Below are positions 33,170 to 44,808 of a stretch of DNA of 64,000 nucleotides, in pieces. The stretch is from Closterium sp. NIES-65. Taxonomy: Eukaryota > Streptophyta > Zygnematophyceae > Desmidiales > Closteriaceae. The notes beneath the pieces were generated by a model. It made no database searches. It was not told the DNA's origin and worked only from the letters and a program-made list of their open reading frames with translations. Positions within the stretch are counted from its first letter, which is position 1. Each line of letters opens with the position of its first letter. The translations under genes and the position numbers were made by a program. The stretch lies in contig CANXME010002327.1 in assembly GCA_948144175.1 (NCBI GenBank), positions 992,001 to 1,056,000 of the forward strand, in the 5' to 3' direction.

Positions 33170-36100
33170 ATGGCTACCCCCAGTGTCCTCGCTTTTGACG
33201 CGGAGGGTCGAGCCATTGACTTTGAGTTCTGGGTCGACGACCTGCAGTTGTTTTTACAGTGCGATAGGGCGGACGGTCTTTCTCTCTTTGACCTCACCTC
33301 TGGCGCCTCCCCTGCTTCTGCTGCTGATGCTGACCCCACTGTTCGCTCTCAGTGGGCCACCCGCGATGCTGCTGCACGTCTTGCTGTGCGTCGCCACTTG
33401 CCCACCACTGAGCGCGCGCACTTTAGTCAGTACAAGAGTGCTCAGACCTTGTACGACGCTGTTGTTGCGCGCTACTCTTCCCCTGCCACTGCTGCACTGA
33501 GCCGCCTCATGCTACCGTACCTCTTTCCTGACCTCACTGCCTTTCCCACTGTCGCTGACCTCATTACGCACCTCCGCACTAGTGACACTCGCTACCGCGC
33601 TGCCCTTCCTGCTAAGTTCTGCGCCAAGAACCCCCCCCCCCCCCCCATGTATATCGCTCTCTATTACATAGTCACTCGCCTCCCTGACTCCCTTCGCGTA
33701 GTCTGGGACCATTTCCTCTCAGTCTGTCCCACCAGCCTCACTGTCGACCTCCTCGAGAAGGCCCTCCTAGCGGCGGAGAAGAGTATAGTCGCTGTAGGAG
33801 CCTCTCGTGGTGACCCGCGCACCCCCATCTTTGAGGGGTGTTCTCCTTCCCCCCTGCTGCCCTCTGTTGCCTCTGCAGCTGCTGTCGACCTGCTTGGTCT
33901 TGAGTCGGTTGGCGCGGCGTCTGCCCCTAGCGGGAGACGCCGCCCTGGCAAGGGCAAGGGGGGCAAGGGCGCGGGTGGAGCTGGCGGGGGCGATGGGGGT
34001 GGCGGTGGAGGCGGCGGAGGGAGTGGGGGTGGCGGTGGGAGTGGTGGCGGGAGTGGTGGAGGTGGTGGCGGCAGCGGCGGCGGAGGCGGTGGCGGCGGAG
34101 GCGGTGGAGGTGGAGGCGGTGGTGGTGGCGGCGGTGGAGGAGGTGGTGGCGGGGGAGGTGTAGCTGCTCGGGGTAGTGCCCCGCAGCGGAGCGGCTCTGG
34201 TGGTGGTCCGCGGCAGCAGCAGCAGCAGGAGCAGCAACGTTCTCGGGACATCCCCCCGCCTCAGCAGCTCCGTGAGTGGTACGCGCAGAGTCAGCGTGGT
34301 GGAGGTTTTGGCCCATGCACCTACGTTCTTCGCAGTGGCGACCGCGCGGGTGAGCAGTGTGGGGATGCCCACGCCACCCGGCGCTGCTTTGGCCGCCTGA
34401 CGGACGCTTGGCGTCAGCAGTTCCCTGACGCCTCTGAGATCCCCCGCTGGGGAGACCTTTCTAGAGCCGGTGTAGCGATCTTTGAGCTAGACTTTGAAGC
34501 TATCCTTGCTGCCATGTATGCTGTGTCTATTAGTGATGAGGGTTACAGTTACCGGTGTTTCCCGCCCGACCCGGGCATTGGTACGGTTGCGCTAGGTGCC
34601 TGTGACACTGCTCCGCTCTCAGGTGCTGGTGAGGCTGCGCTTTCAGGTACTAGTGAGGCTGCGCTCTCAGGTACTGGTGAGGCTGCGCTCTCAGGTACCG
34701 CGTCGGCTTCGGCCTCCCTCACCTTTACACTTGACTCTGGGGCTTCTCGCTCCTTTAGGGACCGCACCACACTCACGCCGCTCGGTCGGCCGGTTGCGGT
34801 CTCCCTGGCTGACCCCTCAGGGGGTCCTGTCCTCTCTCACTTCTCCACTGTTCTACCGTGTCCAGCTGCCCCCTCGGGCGCCCTGTCAGGCCTGTACCTC
34901 CCCTCGTTCTCGACGAACTTGGTGAGTGGTGCTGCCCTACAGGATGCGGGGGTTCACCAGTTTACTCCCGCGAGTCAGCGGGTGACCCACTGCACGGACG
35001 CGCGCACAGGTCGGCACCTGGCCACGTTCTCCCGTCGGCCGGGGTCGAGCCTCTACACCCTGACCGCTGAGTCTCCTCCTGTCCCTATGTCTGGCCAGGT
35101 AGCTGTGTCGGGTCAGGTGTTTGCTGCTGCGTCCAGGTCTGGTCCTGAGTCTGCCCCCTGCTCGTGTCGCCTCCTGTCTCACAAGACCCTCCTGTGGCAC
35201 CACCGTCTTGGCCACCCCTCCTTGCCCCGTCTCAGGGACATGGCTTCCCGTGTCCTTGTCTCTGGTCTTCCTCGGTCTCTCCCTCCCCTTCCTTTGGGGC
35301 AAGGACCTTCCTGTGTCCCTTGTGTCGAGGGGCGCCTCCAGGCTGCCCCCCACTCCTCCCAGTTTCCTCCGACAGAGGCTCCTCTGCAGACGCTTCACAT
35401 GGACGTGTGGGGCCCGGCCCGCGTCCGTGGACAGGGTCACGAGTGCTTATTTCTGCTGGTTGTTGACGACTACTCGCGTTTCACCACAGTCTTCCCCTTG
35501 CGCAGCAAGGGTGATGTCACTGAGGTGTTGATCGACTGGATCCGCGCAGCTCGTCTCCAGCTGAGGAGGAGCTTCGGCTCGGACTTTCCTGTTCTGCGTC
35601 TGCACTCTGACCGAGGCGGAGAGTTTTCCTCTGGCCTTCTGCGAGCCTACTGTCGTGCACAGGGCATCCGCCAGACCTTTACGCTTCCGGACTCTCCACA
35701 GCAAAATGGGATTGCTGAGGGCCGCATTGCCATGGTCATGGACGTCGCCGGTACGTCCATGATGCATGCGGCTGCCCCCCATTTTCTGTGGCCGTTTGCG
35801 GTGAGGTACGCGGCGCATCAAATCAACCTTCACCCCGGGGTTTCCCGGCCGGGGAAGGTCCGTACCTCCCCGGCCCTCCTGTGGACTGGGAAGATCGGCG
35901 ATGCGTCTTCGTTCCGTGTCTGGGGATCTCGGGCGTTTGTCCGCGACTTGTATGCGGACAAGCTGTCCCCCCGTGCTTCTCCCTGTGTCTTCCTTGGCTT
36001 CCCCCCTGACGCTCCAGGGTGGCAGTTCTACCACCCCTCCTCTCGTTGTGTTCTGTCCTCCCAGGACGTCACGTTCGACGAGTCAGTCCCCTTCTACCGC

Positions 36101-39025
36101 CTCTTCCCTTACCGTACTCCTTCCCTGCCCCCGCCACCGGACTTCCTTGTGCCAGGTCCCCCCCCGGTAGACCCCCTCCCCCCTCAAGTTCCTGCCCCTT
36201 CAGGTGTGTCCCAGGTAGACGCCGTCGAGCCAGTCGAGGTTGATGGTAACTCTGGTCCTGCTGAGGGTGCTGAGCCTGGGGGTGCTGACTCTGGGGGTGC
36301 TGTGCGCGTGGGTGCTGAGCCTCGGGGTGACGAGCCTGAGGTTGCTGCATCTGGGGGTGCTGCGCGGGAGAGTGTTGAGCCTGGAGGTGCTGCGTCTTGA
36401 GCTGCTGAGCCAGGAGGTGCGGAGCCTACGGCCACTGGACCTCCCCTTGTGGCGTCTAGCGGTGCTGGGCCTGGAGTTTCTCCGGGTGTTCCGTCTTCGC
36501 GGGAGCCCCTCTCTCCACAGGAGATGCGCGAGTGGTTTGCTCGCCGCTGGAGGCGTTCTGCTGGAGCTAGAGCGTCTTCAGCCGCTGAGGGTGCTGGTGC
36601 CGCCAGTCCTGGAGCTGCTGGGCCTTCGGGTCCCACTGGAGCTGGAGCTGCTGAGGGTGTTGGTGCTGAGACTGCTGCTGTCTGTCCTGGAGGTGGTCCT
36701 GCTGCTGGAGGTGCTGTTGGCGCTGGTGCTGCCGCTGAGGGTTCTGGTGCTCTCCCTGTTGTGCCTGGAGTCCCCGCGCGGCCTCGGCCGTACTTCGTTC
36801 CGCTCCTGCAGCAGGTTCTTGGTCTTCCTCCTTCTGTAGAGTGTCCGCCGTCTGTCCAGTCGCAGTCACTGTTAGAGCCCGCCTCACCGCTGCCTGCTCC
36901 CTCTCCTTACACTGGTCCTACTGGAGGTCTCGCTGAGCGTCGTGAGCCTGCGTCTCGTCCCGCGTCGCCTGTTCGTGCTGCTCGCACTAGCGGTCGCGGT
37001 TCGCGTGAGCGTCCTCCTCCTGTCCCTGGCACGCATCGGATGTCTCTGCGTCTTTCCACTACTCCTCTGCGTGCCCCTTTGCCTTCTCCTCCTGAGTCCT
37101 CTCTTCCTGCGCTTGCCGACCCGGAGTCGGACTCTCTTCGTGCCGCCAGTCCTACTGTCACGCATCTTCTTGCTATTGTCGTCACTGACCCCTCTTTTGA
37201 GTCCACTGCTGCGTCTGCTCTTGTCGCTGAGCTCGTCGACTTTGCTGCTCGCTGTCATCTAGACTACGCTGCTAGTCTTGTTGCTGAGTCTGCGTCTGTC
37301 TGTCCTCCGTCCGTCGGGGGTGCGTGTGCTCTTGGCACGGACGTCCTTGAGGACAGGCAGGAGGATTTCCAGTGTCTGGCTGCTGCTTCACCTCATCTCG
37401 CGTCTGTACTGCTTGCCCCTAAGGGAGACCCGGATGCACTAGACATCCCGACTCCGCGCTCTTACGCGGAGGCCGTAGAGGGTCCCTACTCCTCTCAGTG
37501 GCAGGCAGCTATGGATGCAGAGATGGCTTCCTGGAAGTCCACAGGCACCTACGTTGACGCGGTTCCCCCTCCTTGGGCGAACATCGTCAGTGGCATGTGG
37601 ATCTTCAGGGTGAAGCGGCTGCCTGGCTCTCCACCTGTCTTCAAGGCGCGGTACGTTGCTCGTGGCTTCAGTCAGCGGCAAGGAGTTGACTACTTTCAGA
37701 CCTTCTCTCCCACCCCGAAGATGACTACTCTTCGGGTGCTGCTGCACATAGCCGCTCAGCGCGACTACGAGCTTCACTCTCTTGACTTCAGCACTGCTTT
37801 CTTGCAGGGCAGCCTGCACGAGGAGATCTGGCTGCGCCGTCCGCCTGGCTTCACTGGGACTTTCCCTCCTGGCACCCACTGGAGCCTCCGACGGCCAGTC
37901 TACGGTCTCTGCCAGGCACCACGTGAGTGGCACGACACACTGAGGACTACGCTTGCGGCTCTGAGGTTTGCTCCCTCTACTGCTGACCCGTCGTTGTTTC
38001 TGCGCACCGACACTTCTCTGCCGCCGTTCTACATCCTCGTGTACGTCGACGACTTGGTCTTTGCCACTGATGACACTGCTGGACTTGCCTACGTGAAGTC
38101 CGAGCTGCTGAAGAGACACACGTGCACAGACCTGGGTGAACTGCGCAGCTACCTTGGCTTGCAGATCACTCGGGACAGAGCACGCCGCACCATTACTTTG
38201 ACTCAGTCACACATGGTGCAGCAGGTCCTTCAGCACTTCGGCTTCACGTACTCCTCGCCTCAGGCCACTCCTCTGGCTACTCGCCACTCGCTCTCAGCTC
38301 TGCCTTCGGATGAGTCCGTAGAGTCGACTGGCCCGTACCCAGAGCTTGTTGGCTGCCTCATGTACCTGATGACCTGCACACGACCTGACCTTGCATACCC
38401 TCTTAGCATTCTTGCACGCTATGTTGCTCCTGGGAGACACCGACCAGAGCACATGGCTGTAGCGAAGAGGGTGTTGCGCTACTTGTGCAGTACGTCGGGC
38501 ATGGGGCTAGTGCTTGGAGGGTGGAGTCCAGTGGTCCTCACTGGTCACGCGGACGCTTCTTGGGCTGACGACCAGGCTATGCAGCGGTCGTCGCAGGGGT
38601 ACACCTTCAGTCTTGGCTCTAACTCTGTTTCGTGGCGGGCTACTCGCTCGTCTTCTGTTCTCGGCTCCAGTTGTGAGGCTGAGATCTACGCCGGGGCCAT
38701 GGCTGCACAGGAGCTTCGCTGGCTCACCTACTTGCTGACTGACCTTGGAGAGCCGCCTCGTTCTCCTCCAGTGCTGTACGTAGACAACAAGGCCATGCTG
38801 GCCTTGTGTCGAGAGCAGCGCTTGGAGCACAGAATGAAGCACATTGCTCTCCGTTACTTCCTTGCTCGTGAGCTGCAGCAGCGTGGTCAGTTGCGACTTG
38901 CGTACGTGGCCTCTGAGGCCAACACTGCTGATGTTTTAACCAAGGCACTTCCGCCTTGTGATCATCACCGCTTCTGCACTCAGCTGGGACTTGTACCTAT
39001 CCTACCTCACTTGCTCACCTCTTGA
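33170..39025 (+). CDS. E3 copia gag-pol polyprotein with one in-frame TGA
   Basis: A single reading frame of 1951 codons plus stop, interrupted once by TGA at 36398-36400 (codon 1077; E1 has GGA there). Gag lies in the first 250 residues, followed by a poly-Gly tract (about 272-332) and a Cys/His cluster at C383, C397, H401, C406. The aspartic protease motif DSGAS starts at 522. The integrase zinc finger uses H677 and C715/C718; the catalytic triad is D745, D814, E850 with D35E spacing. Reverse transcriptase has YVDD at 1625-1628, then RNase H with DASWADDQ and EAEIYAG motifs. Possible damaging changes are NGIAEG (others have NGIAER), PPPWANIV (others PPPGANIV) and one Phe missing after DSGASRS. 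The TGA sits in the linker between integrase and reverse transcriptase, not at a gag-pol border, so I read it as a nonsense mutation. Confidence 0.93.
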
Positions 39026-39225
39026 CCTTGCTTGTACTCTTGCATATATATATACCTGCTCTTGCTTGTTTAGCCTTCTATATATATGTCTCATCTTGCA
39101 TGTGGAGTGGCCTTGTGGCCTTGACCTTGTGCTCGGACTGTGTGGTGACTTTGTGATCCACCCTGAGCTTTGTTTTGCTTTGCTTGACTGGTCTTGTGAC
39201 CCCTTGTTCTCCCCCACTTTGCCTA

Positions 39226-39233
39226 TGGGGGTG
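39226..39233 (+). other. E3 polypurine tract
   Basis: A G-rich run ending gggggtg immediately before the 3' LTR, in the position where plus-strand DNA synthesis is primed. It is short, and the same run precedes the E1 3' LTR. Confidence 0.5.
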
Positions 39234-39365
39234 TGTCAGAACTTATAGCTTATACTTTTGTATAGGCTATAGTGGGGTATCCCATAGGGGTTACAACCCA
39301 ATTAGGGTTGGTACTTGTACTCGCACATTCATAGTTCATTCATTCCTGTTCCTTCAAGTTTCTCA
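39234..39365 (+). repeat. E3 3' LTR
   Basis: 132 bp, ends tttctca followed by the ggaag target duplication. It shares ggggttacaac with the E1 3' LTR, against gggggtacaac in the 5' LTRs. Confidence 0.95.
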
Positions 39366-42300
39366 GGAAGATGACTGAGAAGGATGATTGATGGACAAGA
39401 GACTATCCGCATTTATGGGGCATTCGTTGGATGCTGTTTTGAGGTGGGTATTATGACATTCAGTGAGTTGCAACGTGGCAATATGGTGATGCATGCCGGT
39501 ACTGCAGAGTGAAGTGAGGATAAAAGGGATGAAATGAATTCATGATTGGCATACGATGCAAGAAGAGGGGAGATGATGAAAAATGTTGAGAATCAGAAAC
39601 ATTTAAATTGAGCATCAGAGGTGCAAAGTAGACGGGGATATGAAGCCGGGGAAGTTGCAAAGTAGTGATGTGCTGATGCATGATGGTGTAGTCACTTGAG
39701 ACTGAAGCAGACGCATTGAGGTGAGGCTGCTCGGTTTGGCGAAGCGGAGCAAGTAAGAAGGCAAGACAAGAAGGCGAGACAAGAAGGCGAGACTAGAAGG
39801 CGAGAAAAGAAGGCAAGCGAACAAGAGTGACTTGAATAGATGGAATCACAATGCTCTAGTGAAAGGACAACATCTGGCACTCGGGAAAAAACAGATAATA
39901 ATAATAAATAAAATAAAGAAGACAGACAAGGATCCAAGGCTATTTTCTTGCTGGCTCCAGCACTCACACTGAGAACGTAGAAGAAGGCAGTGCAGGGGAT
40001 GACAGGAGATTCAGCGAGCTAAAGCACCGTCCCTTTAGGTAGCGCTTTGTTGCATGCAACGGCCTGCATTAGGCAGTACAGGCATTGGAAATCAAAGGCA
40101 TTGGGAATCACACGCATTAGGACTTACAGGCACTGAGAAATATATGGATTTAAGAGCACAGGCATGAGGGTTTTGGGCCAACTGCAAATACAGATTCTAA
40201 ACAACAAAGCAGAGGAACATGGCAAATAGCAAGCCCATTGTGAATCTGCCTATTCAGGCCCTTCAAGCTATTCAGGCTATCCAAGCAGAGGATTAAATAT
40301 TTGTCCCAACATATTCAGTCCTTCCACGCCAGCCGAGTTCAGTCAACCCTTTCAGTTGATCTCTCCTTACCGAGTTGCCGTCAGCTGTGAAAACTGCGGG
40401 CTGGAAATCCTGTGAGGGAATACCATTCTGATTCCACGTCCCCGCACAACTAGGGCGGCTTCTGACTCGACTCAACTAGGGCGAATTCAGTTCTTTCTTT
40501 CCTTCCCATGCATGGTGATCTCCCCTTACCGACTTCTGCAGAGTGAACTGCATGCTGCCTGATGATATCCCCTTACTGTGTTTTGTTGAGCGAATTGCGT
40601 GCTGGAGAGCCCTGCAAGGGAATACACGTCCACGCACTGCCAGTTGTCACCAATTACCGTCATGCTGGTGGCATTCATGTTAGCTGGAGGGGAAAGCGAG
40701 AGGGCGAGGGAGGAAAATAGGAAAAAAAACAGAAATTCGCAACCATAAGGGACAAAGCTTCTGCGGCTTCCACAAAAATGAATTCTCAGTGAAGGGACAA
40801 GCTGAGTTTTGAAGAGGCGACGGGGGCGACAAGGATAGAAGGAAGGACGATGCTACTCACTTCCTTGCGCATTCCTCAACAAGCTTCCTTCCTTTGACTC
40901 TTAAACCCTCCCCAAGCTCAACTAGTGACAGTCATTCAGTAAAGGACAGCATGCGGCTCAGTCATTCAGCAAAAGAACAATACCCAGAAATACAAAATCT
41001 CGTGAAACGGGTTCGGGGGACTGGGCTGTTGGAGAGAATAATGGGCACGTGGGAAAGAATAAGAGGCAGAGGAAGGCGAGGGAGAAGAAGCACCTGTCTT
41101 GCAGGTGGGGAACAAAGAGGAGAGCTACAAATGTTGGAGGAGGAACAAGAGAGTAGAGGAAGGTGGGGCTGCAGCAGCACCTGGGTCGCAGGTGGGGAAG
41201 TTGTCAATGGTTCGGCTGGGGACGTAGTTGGGAGGGCAGATGCAGGAGTAGGCGCCCTTGCCATCGTTGATGCATGTGCCCACAGCGCAAGGGTTCTTGA
41301 AGTACGACCCACACACGTCCACTGTTAAGAGGGGTGGAGAGGAGTAATAGGGAGTGGTGTAAGGAGACGAAGGGAGGGAGGAGGAAAAAGGGAGGGGGGG
41401 GGGAGGGGGGAGGGGGGAAGAAGGAGGTGGGGGGGATTACATTTGTGACCAAGTAGATTCAGGGCAAATGTCAGGAGGATTGACCCTTGGCTTGGCACAG
41501 AAATACAATACATACATGTGAGTGGTATTTGTTCACATGTGAAAGGTCTGTTTGTTTGTTTGTTTTATTTTACGGCCCTGCATGGATTCAAAACCTAGAA
41601 AAGCTACCAAGAAGCACACAGAACCATGAAGGAACGTTGCAACGATAAGCAATACACCGTATCTCACCATATACACAGATGTATCCATATCCATTTGCTG
41701 CCTCAACGAAAGGCTGCTTGGTCTGATCCGGAATGGTGCAGTTGCAGGTGTTGCTGTTGGTCTTGAGGTTGGGCACGCAGGTGAAGCGACCGCACGGGTT
41801 CATGCTGGGCTGAAGATCTCCATCGCCCTTGTAGCTCTTCAAGCCGCATGGGTCCTTGGGAACTGGAAGGCACAGAAGAGAGGGAGAGAGGGCAGGAGGA
41901 GATAAGGGAAGGATGAACCCCATGAACCTCAGGAAAGCTGACGTGTCAGCTTTCTCATGAACCCCTCAAAAGAGAAAGAGATGGAAAGGAGCACGCAAAT
42001 AGCTCTTATTCTTGGGAATGGGCGTGCTTGCTGACCCTTAAAGAAGCTGTTATCACTGTTCCTTGGGGACTGGATGGCACACAAGATACAGAGGGCAGGA
42101 GGAGATAAGGGAAGGATGAATGAACCCCATGGAAAGCTGAAGTTCCATAGAAAGAACCAGGAGCATGCAAATAACTCATAGATATGCTCCATTCTTGGGA
42201 ATGGAAGCGATTTTTGACCCTTCAAGAAGTAGGAAAACAACCTGATATGGTAGGTGCCTCACTCTTGACAATGGGGTAGATGCCAGGCAGCACGTTGATG

Positions 42301-43068
42301 CCACACACGCCATCGCCTCCCTGCATGTCCATTCGCATGTGGCCCCTGTCTCCCCACTCCTCGCCCCACGAGTTGCGGATGATCCAAAACGGCGGCGCAA
42401 TGCGGTTCTCACTCCCATCATCCCTCAAAACGAAGTATCCAACAACGAGTACGACGTGGTTCAGGTTGCCGGTATAGCAGCCAGGATCCTGGTACTTAAA
42501 AGTCTGGAGACAGAAAGGCAAACATGAAAATATACTGGCTAGATAACATAAATAAGGAAGTGTATATGTGCAGCGTATAGGCATTGCCAAGGTGCATATC
42601 AAGTAAAAAAAAACATTAGGAGCACTGGTTGTTCTTTTATAAACAGCATAACATTGTATGAGTTACATGACATATATTCACGTTCCTGTTCCCCACATTA
42701 CTGGTAGAAATGTAGCGATAAACTGTGCCACATCGCTTGTGGCAAGCAGGAAGCGGAAAGGAGCAACCAACCATTTGTAGACAAACAAAAGCAACTTGGT
42801 TTCACTCACCCCGTCGTATTTGGCGAAGGAGGCAACAGTAGCTTCAATGTGAACCACCACTGGCTGCTTCTGCACTGTCAGCAAAAGCCCCACATACCCC
42901 TTGAATGCAGTGCGCTCAAAGCCCTGAACAGGGTACGTGATTTTCTGTAATGCAGAAGAGTAAGTCGTGAGGGTTGGGACGGGAAGTGAATGCGATGTAA
43001 AAAGGGCAGAAAAATGAGGTTATTAGATTGGCAAAGAGAGGAGAGATTTGCGAGAGAGTGTCGGGCTA

Positions 43069-43995
43069 CGGGGCCGTGGAAGGGCAGCGACAGGGCCGCG
43101 GGAAGGGCGGCGAAGGGCCGCTGAAAGGGTGGCGACGGGGCCCGCTGAAAGGGCGGGCGGCTACGGGGCCGCTGAAAGGGCGGCGGTGGGGCCGCTGAAA
43201 GGGCGGCGACGAGCCGCTGAAAGGGCGGGGACGGGCCGATGGAAGGGCGGCGTAGGGTCGCTGAAAGGGCGGTCATGGGGCCGCTGAAAGGGCGGCGACG
43301 GGGCCCGCTGAAAGGGCGGGCGGCGACGGAGCCACTGAAAGGGCGGCGGTGGGGCCGCTAAGAGGGCAGGCGACGGGGCCTCTGAAGGGCGAGGTCGGGG
43401 CCGCGGAAGGGCGGGCGACGGGGCCGCTGTAAGGGAGGGCGGCGAGGCCACGAAAGGGCGGGCGACGGGGCTGCTGTAAGGGAGGGCGGCGAGGCCGCGA
43501 AAGGGCGGCGACGGGGCCGTAGGAAAGGGCGGCGACGAGGCTGCGTAAGGGGCGGCACGACGAGGCCGCAAGGGCAGCGTGACGGGGCTGAAAGGGCGGC
43601 GACGGGGCCGTAGGAAAGGGCGGCTACGAGGCCGCGTAAGGGGCGGCACAACGGGGCCGCAAGGGCGGCATGACGAGGCCGCAAGGGCGGCGCGACGGGG
43701 CCGAAAGGGTGGCGCGACGAGGCCGTTAGGGGCCGCTAGAGGCTGCTAGAGGGGAAACGACTCGGGGCGCGACTCGGGCAGAGGCCAAGCGTGCTCCGGG
43801 CAGGAAAAACTAATTTGGTGGGCCCTGGGAACAGTTCCCACGAGGGAACCAGCTCTATACCAGGTGAAGATTGAAACGAGAGAATGATTGAACTATGAAA
43901 GAGTTGGGTACAAGTACTAACCCTAATTGGGTTGTACCCCTTATGGGCTACCCCACTACAGCCTACACAAATGTATAAGCTATAATGTTCTGATA
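43069..43995 (-). mobile_element. Junction 3: copia 5' LTR plus leader fused to gene copy C
   Basis: LTR 43863-43995 and the same leader repeat, entering the gene intron at 43068. It shares diagnostic variants with junction 1 (gggtcgctgaaagggcggtcatgg). Confidence 0.85.
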
Positions 43996-44808
43996 GGTAC
44001 CTTGTTGTTCATTTGTACAATTGCATTCGTTCATGTTGATGCCAGAATATTATGCTCGGCCGTACGATCCGCCGTATTTATCGACGAGGTTGTGACGGTC
44101 GAGCAAGTTCATGGTTTCAACATGATGCGTACGTGCGTACGTGTTTTGGGGATCTCATTCAAGAGTGTTTTTTATCCACTGTCTGAGGCATCCGTTTGAG
44201 CACAGATTCAAAACATTCAAACAAGTGCTCCAAAAAGTGCGTAAATAACACTCTTCAAATGATATCCCCAAAATGTGAAACCAAATATAAAGGGTTGCTA
44301 TGCAACCCAAAAACAAGGCAATACTTCCTCCATAGCCACTTTGTTTAACAGCATGATTTTAGATGTGGAAGAAGACACTAAGCTCAAGGTCTTTCTTAAC
44401 TCTAAAACAAATTTGACGAGTGGTGACATGGCAAGGCAGCACCCGGCCATTTACAGGGTGAGCAGATATATAACATGGTGCGGATCTTAATTTGAGTAGT
44501 CGTTGAGCTGCTCTCGAAACAGCTCTCATTACGCCGGAGTGGATGGATTTAGGGTCTGCTGGTAGGGGCAGAAAGGGGAGGAGGAGAGTGGGGGTCAGAG
44601 AAGTAGTCCCGCTAGCTTCTAAGCGAGCACAATAGTTTCTTCTAGAGAATCTGAGGGTTTCCTTATCAATATCCTTTGACTACATAATACAGATGTTCCG
44701 GGTTAGAGGCCCTCACTGAAAGAGTCCCTTTTCCCCCTTGTGCAGAGTTTTCTGATATCGCCTAGGGTTGGCCCGACCCCTATAGTCCTTTTTTTGGCGG
44801 GAAATTTT
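43996..44808. other. Junction 3 remainder, unassigned
   Basis: Equivalent to 13048-13860 and containing the third 130-bp palindrome. No gene supported. Confidence 0.5.
44144..44273. repeat. 130-bp imperfect palindrome (copy 3)
   Basis: Same arms and length as the copy at 13196, with minor substitutions (actgtctgagg for actatttgagg). Confidence 0.8.

Larger units (their letters stand above)
31916..39365 (+). mobile_element. E3: nearly intact Ty1/copia LTR retrotransposon
   Basis: 7450 bp with 132-bp LTRs at 31916-32047 and 39234-39365, TG..CA ends, and the 5-bp target duplication ggaag at 31911-31915 and 39366-39370. The empty site (ggatggaagatgactgag) is visible near 16424, 47556 and 56296. 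Left and right LTRs differ at several positions, so it is not brand new. Confidence 0.97.
31114..42944 (-). pseudogene. Copy C: truncated C1A protease-EGF-LysM gene copy, exons intact, E3 in an intron
   Basis: Minus-strand exons: 42810-42944, 42242-42503 (C1A His/Asn), 41668-41854, 41181-41321 (EGF-like), 40577-40683 and 39968-40063 (LysM a), 31534-31863 (LysM b and c), 31114-31320 (tail and stop). All eight exons are open and the splice sites I checked are conserved, so it is the best preserved of the truncated copies. It still lacks the 5' half with signal sequence, LRR, lectin and catalytic Cys. E3 sits antisense in the intron between 39968 and 31863. If transcribed from the junction 3 LTR (43863-43995) it could give a protease-dead EGF-LysM protein; no start codon can be assigned with confidence. 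Confidence 0.75.
29422..43068. repeat. Tandem segment 2
   Basis: Third copy of the array unit, containing gene copy C with E3 in an intron. A deletion of about 370 bp joins cctg to taagccagcgac at about 29810. Confidence 0.9.

Noticed and set aside
36398..36400. Programmed stop read-through or selenocysteine at the E3 TGA
   Set aside because: It is not at the gag-pol border, the related E1 has GGA there, and other elements have stops at different places, so random nonsense is more likely.
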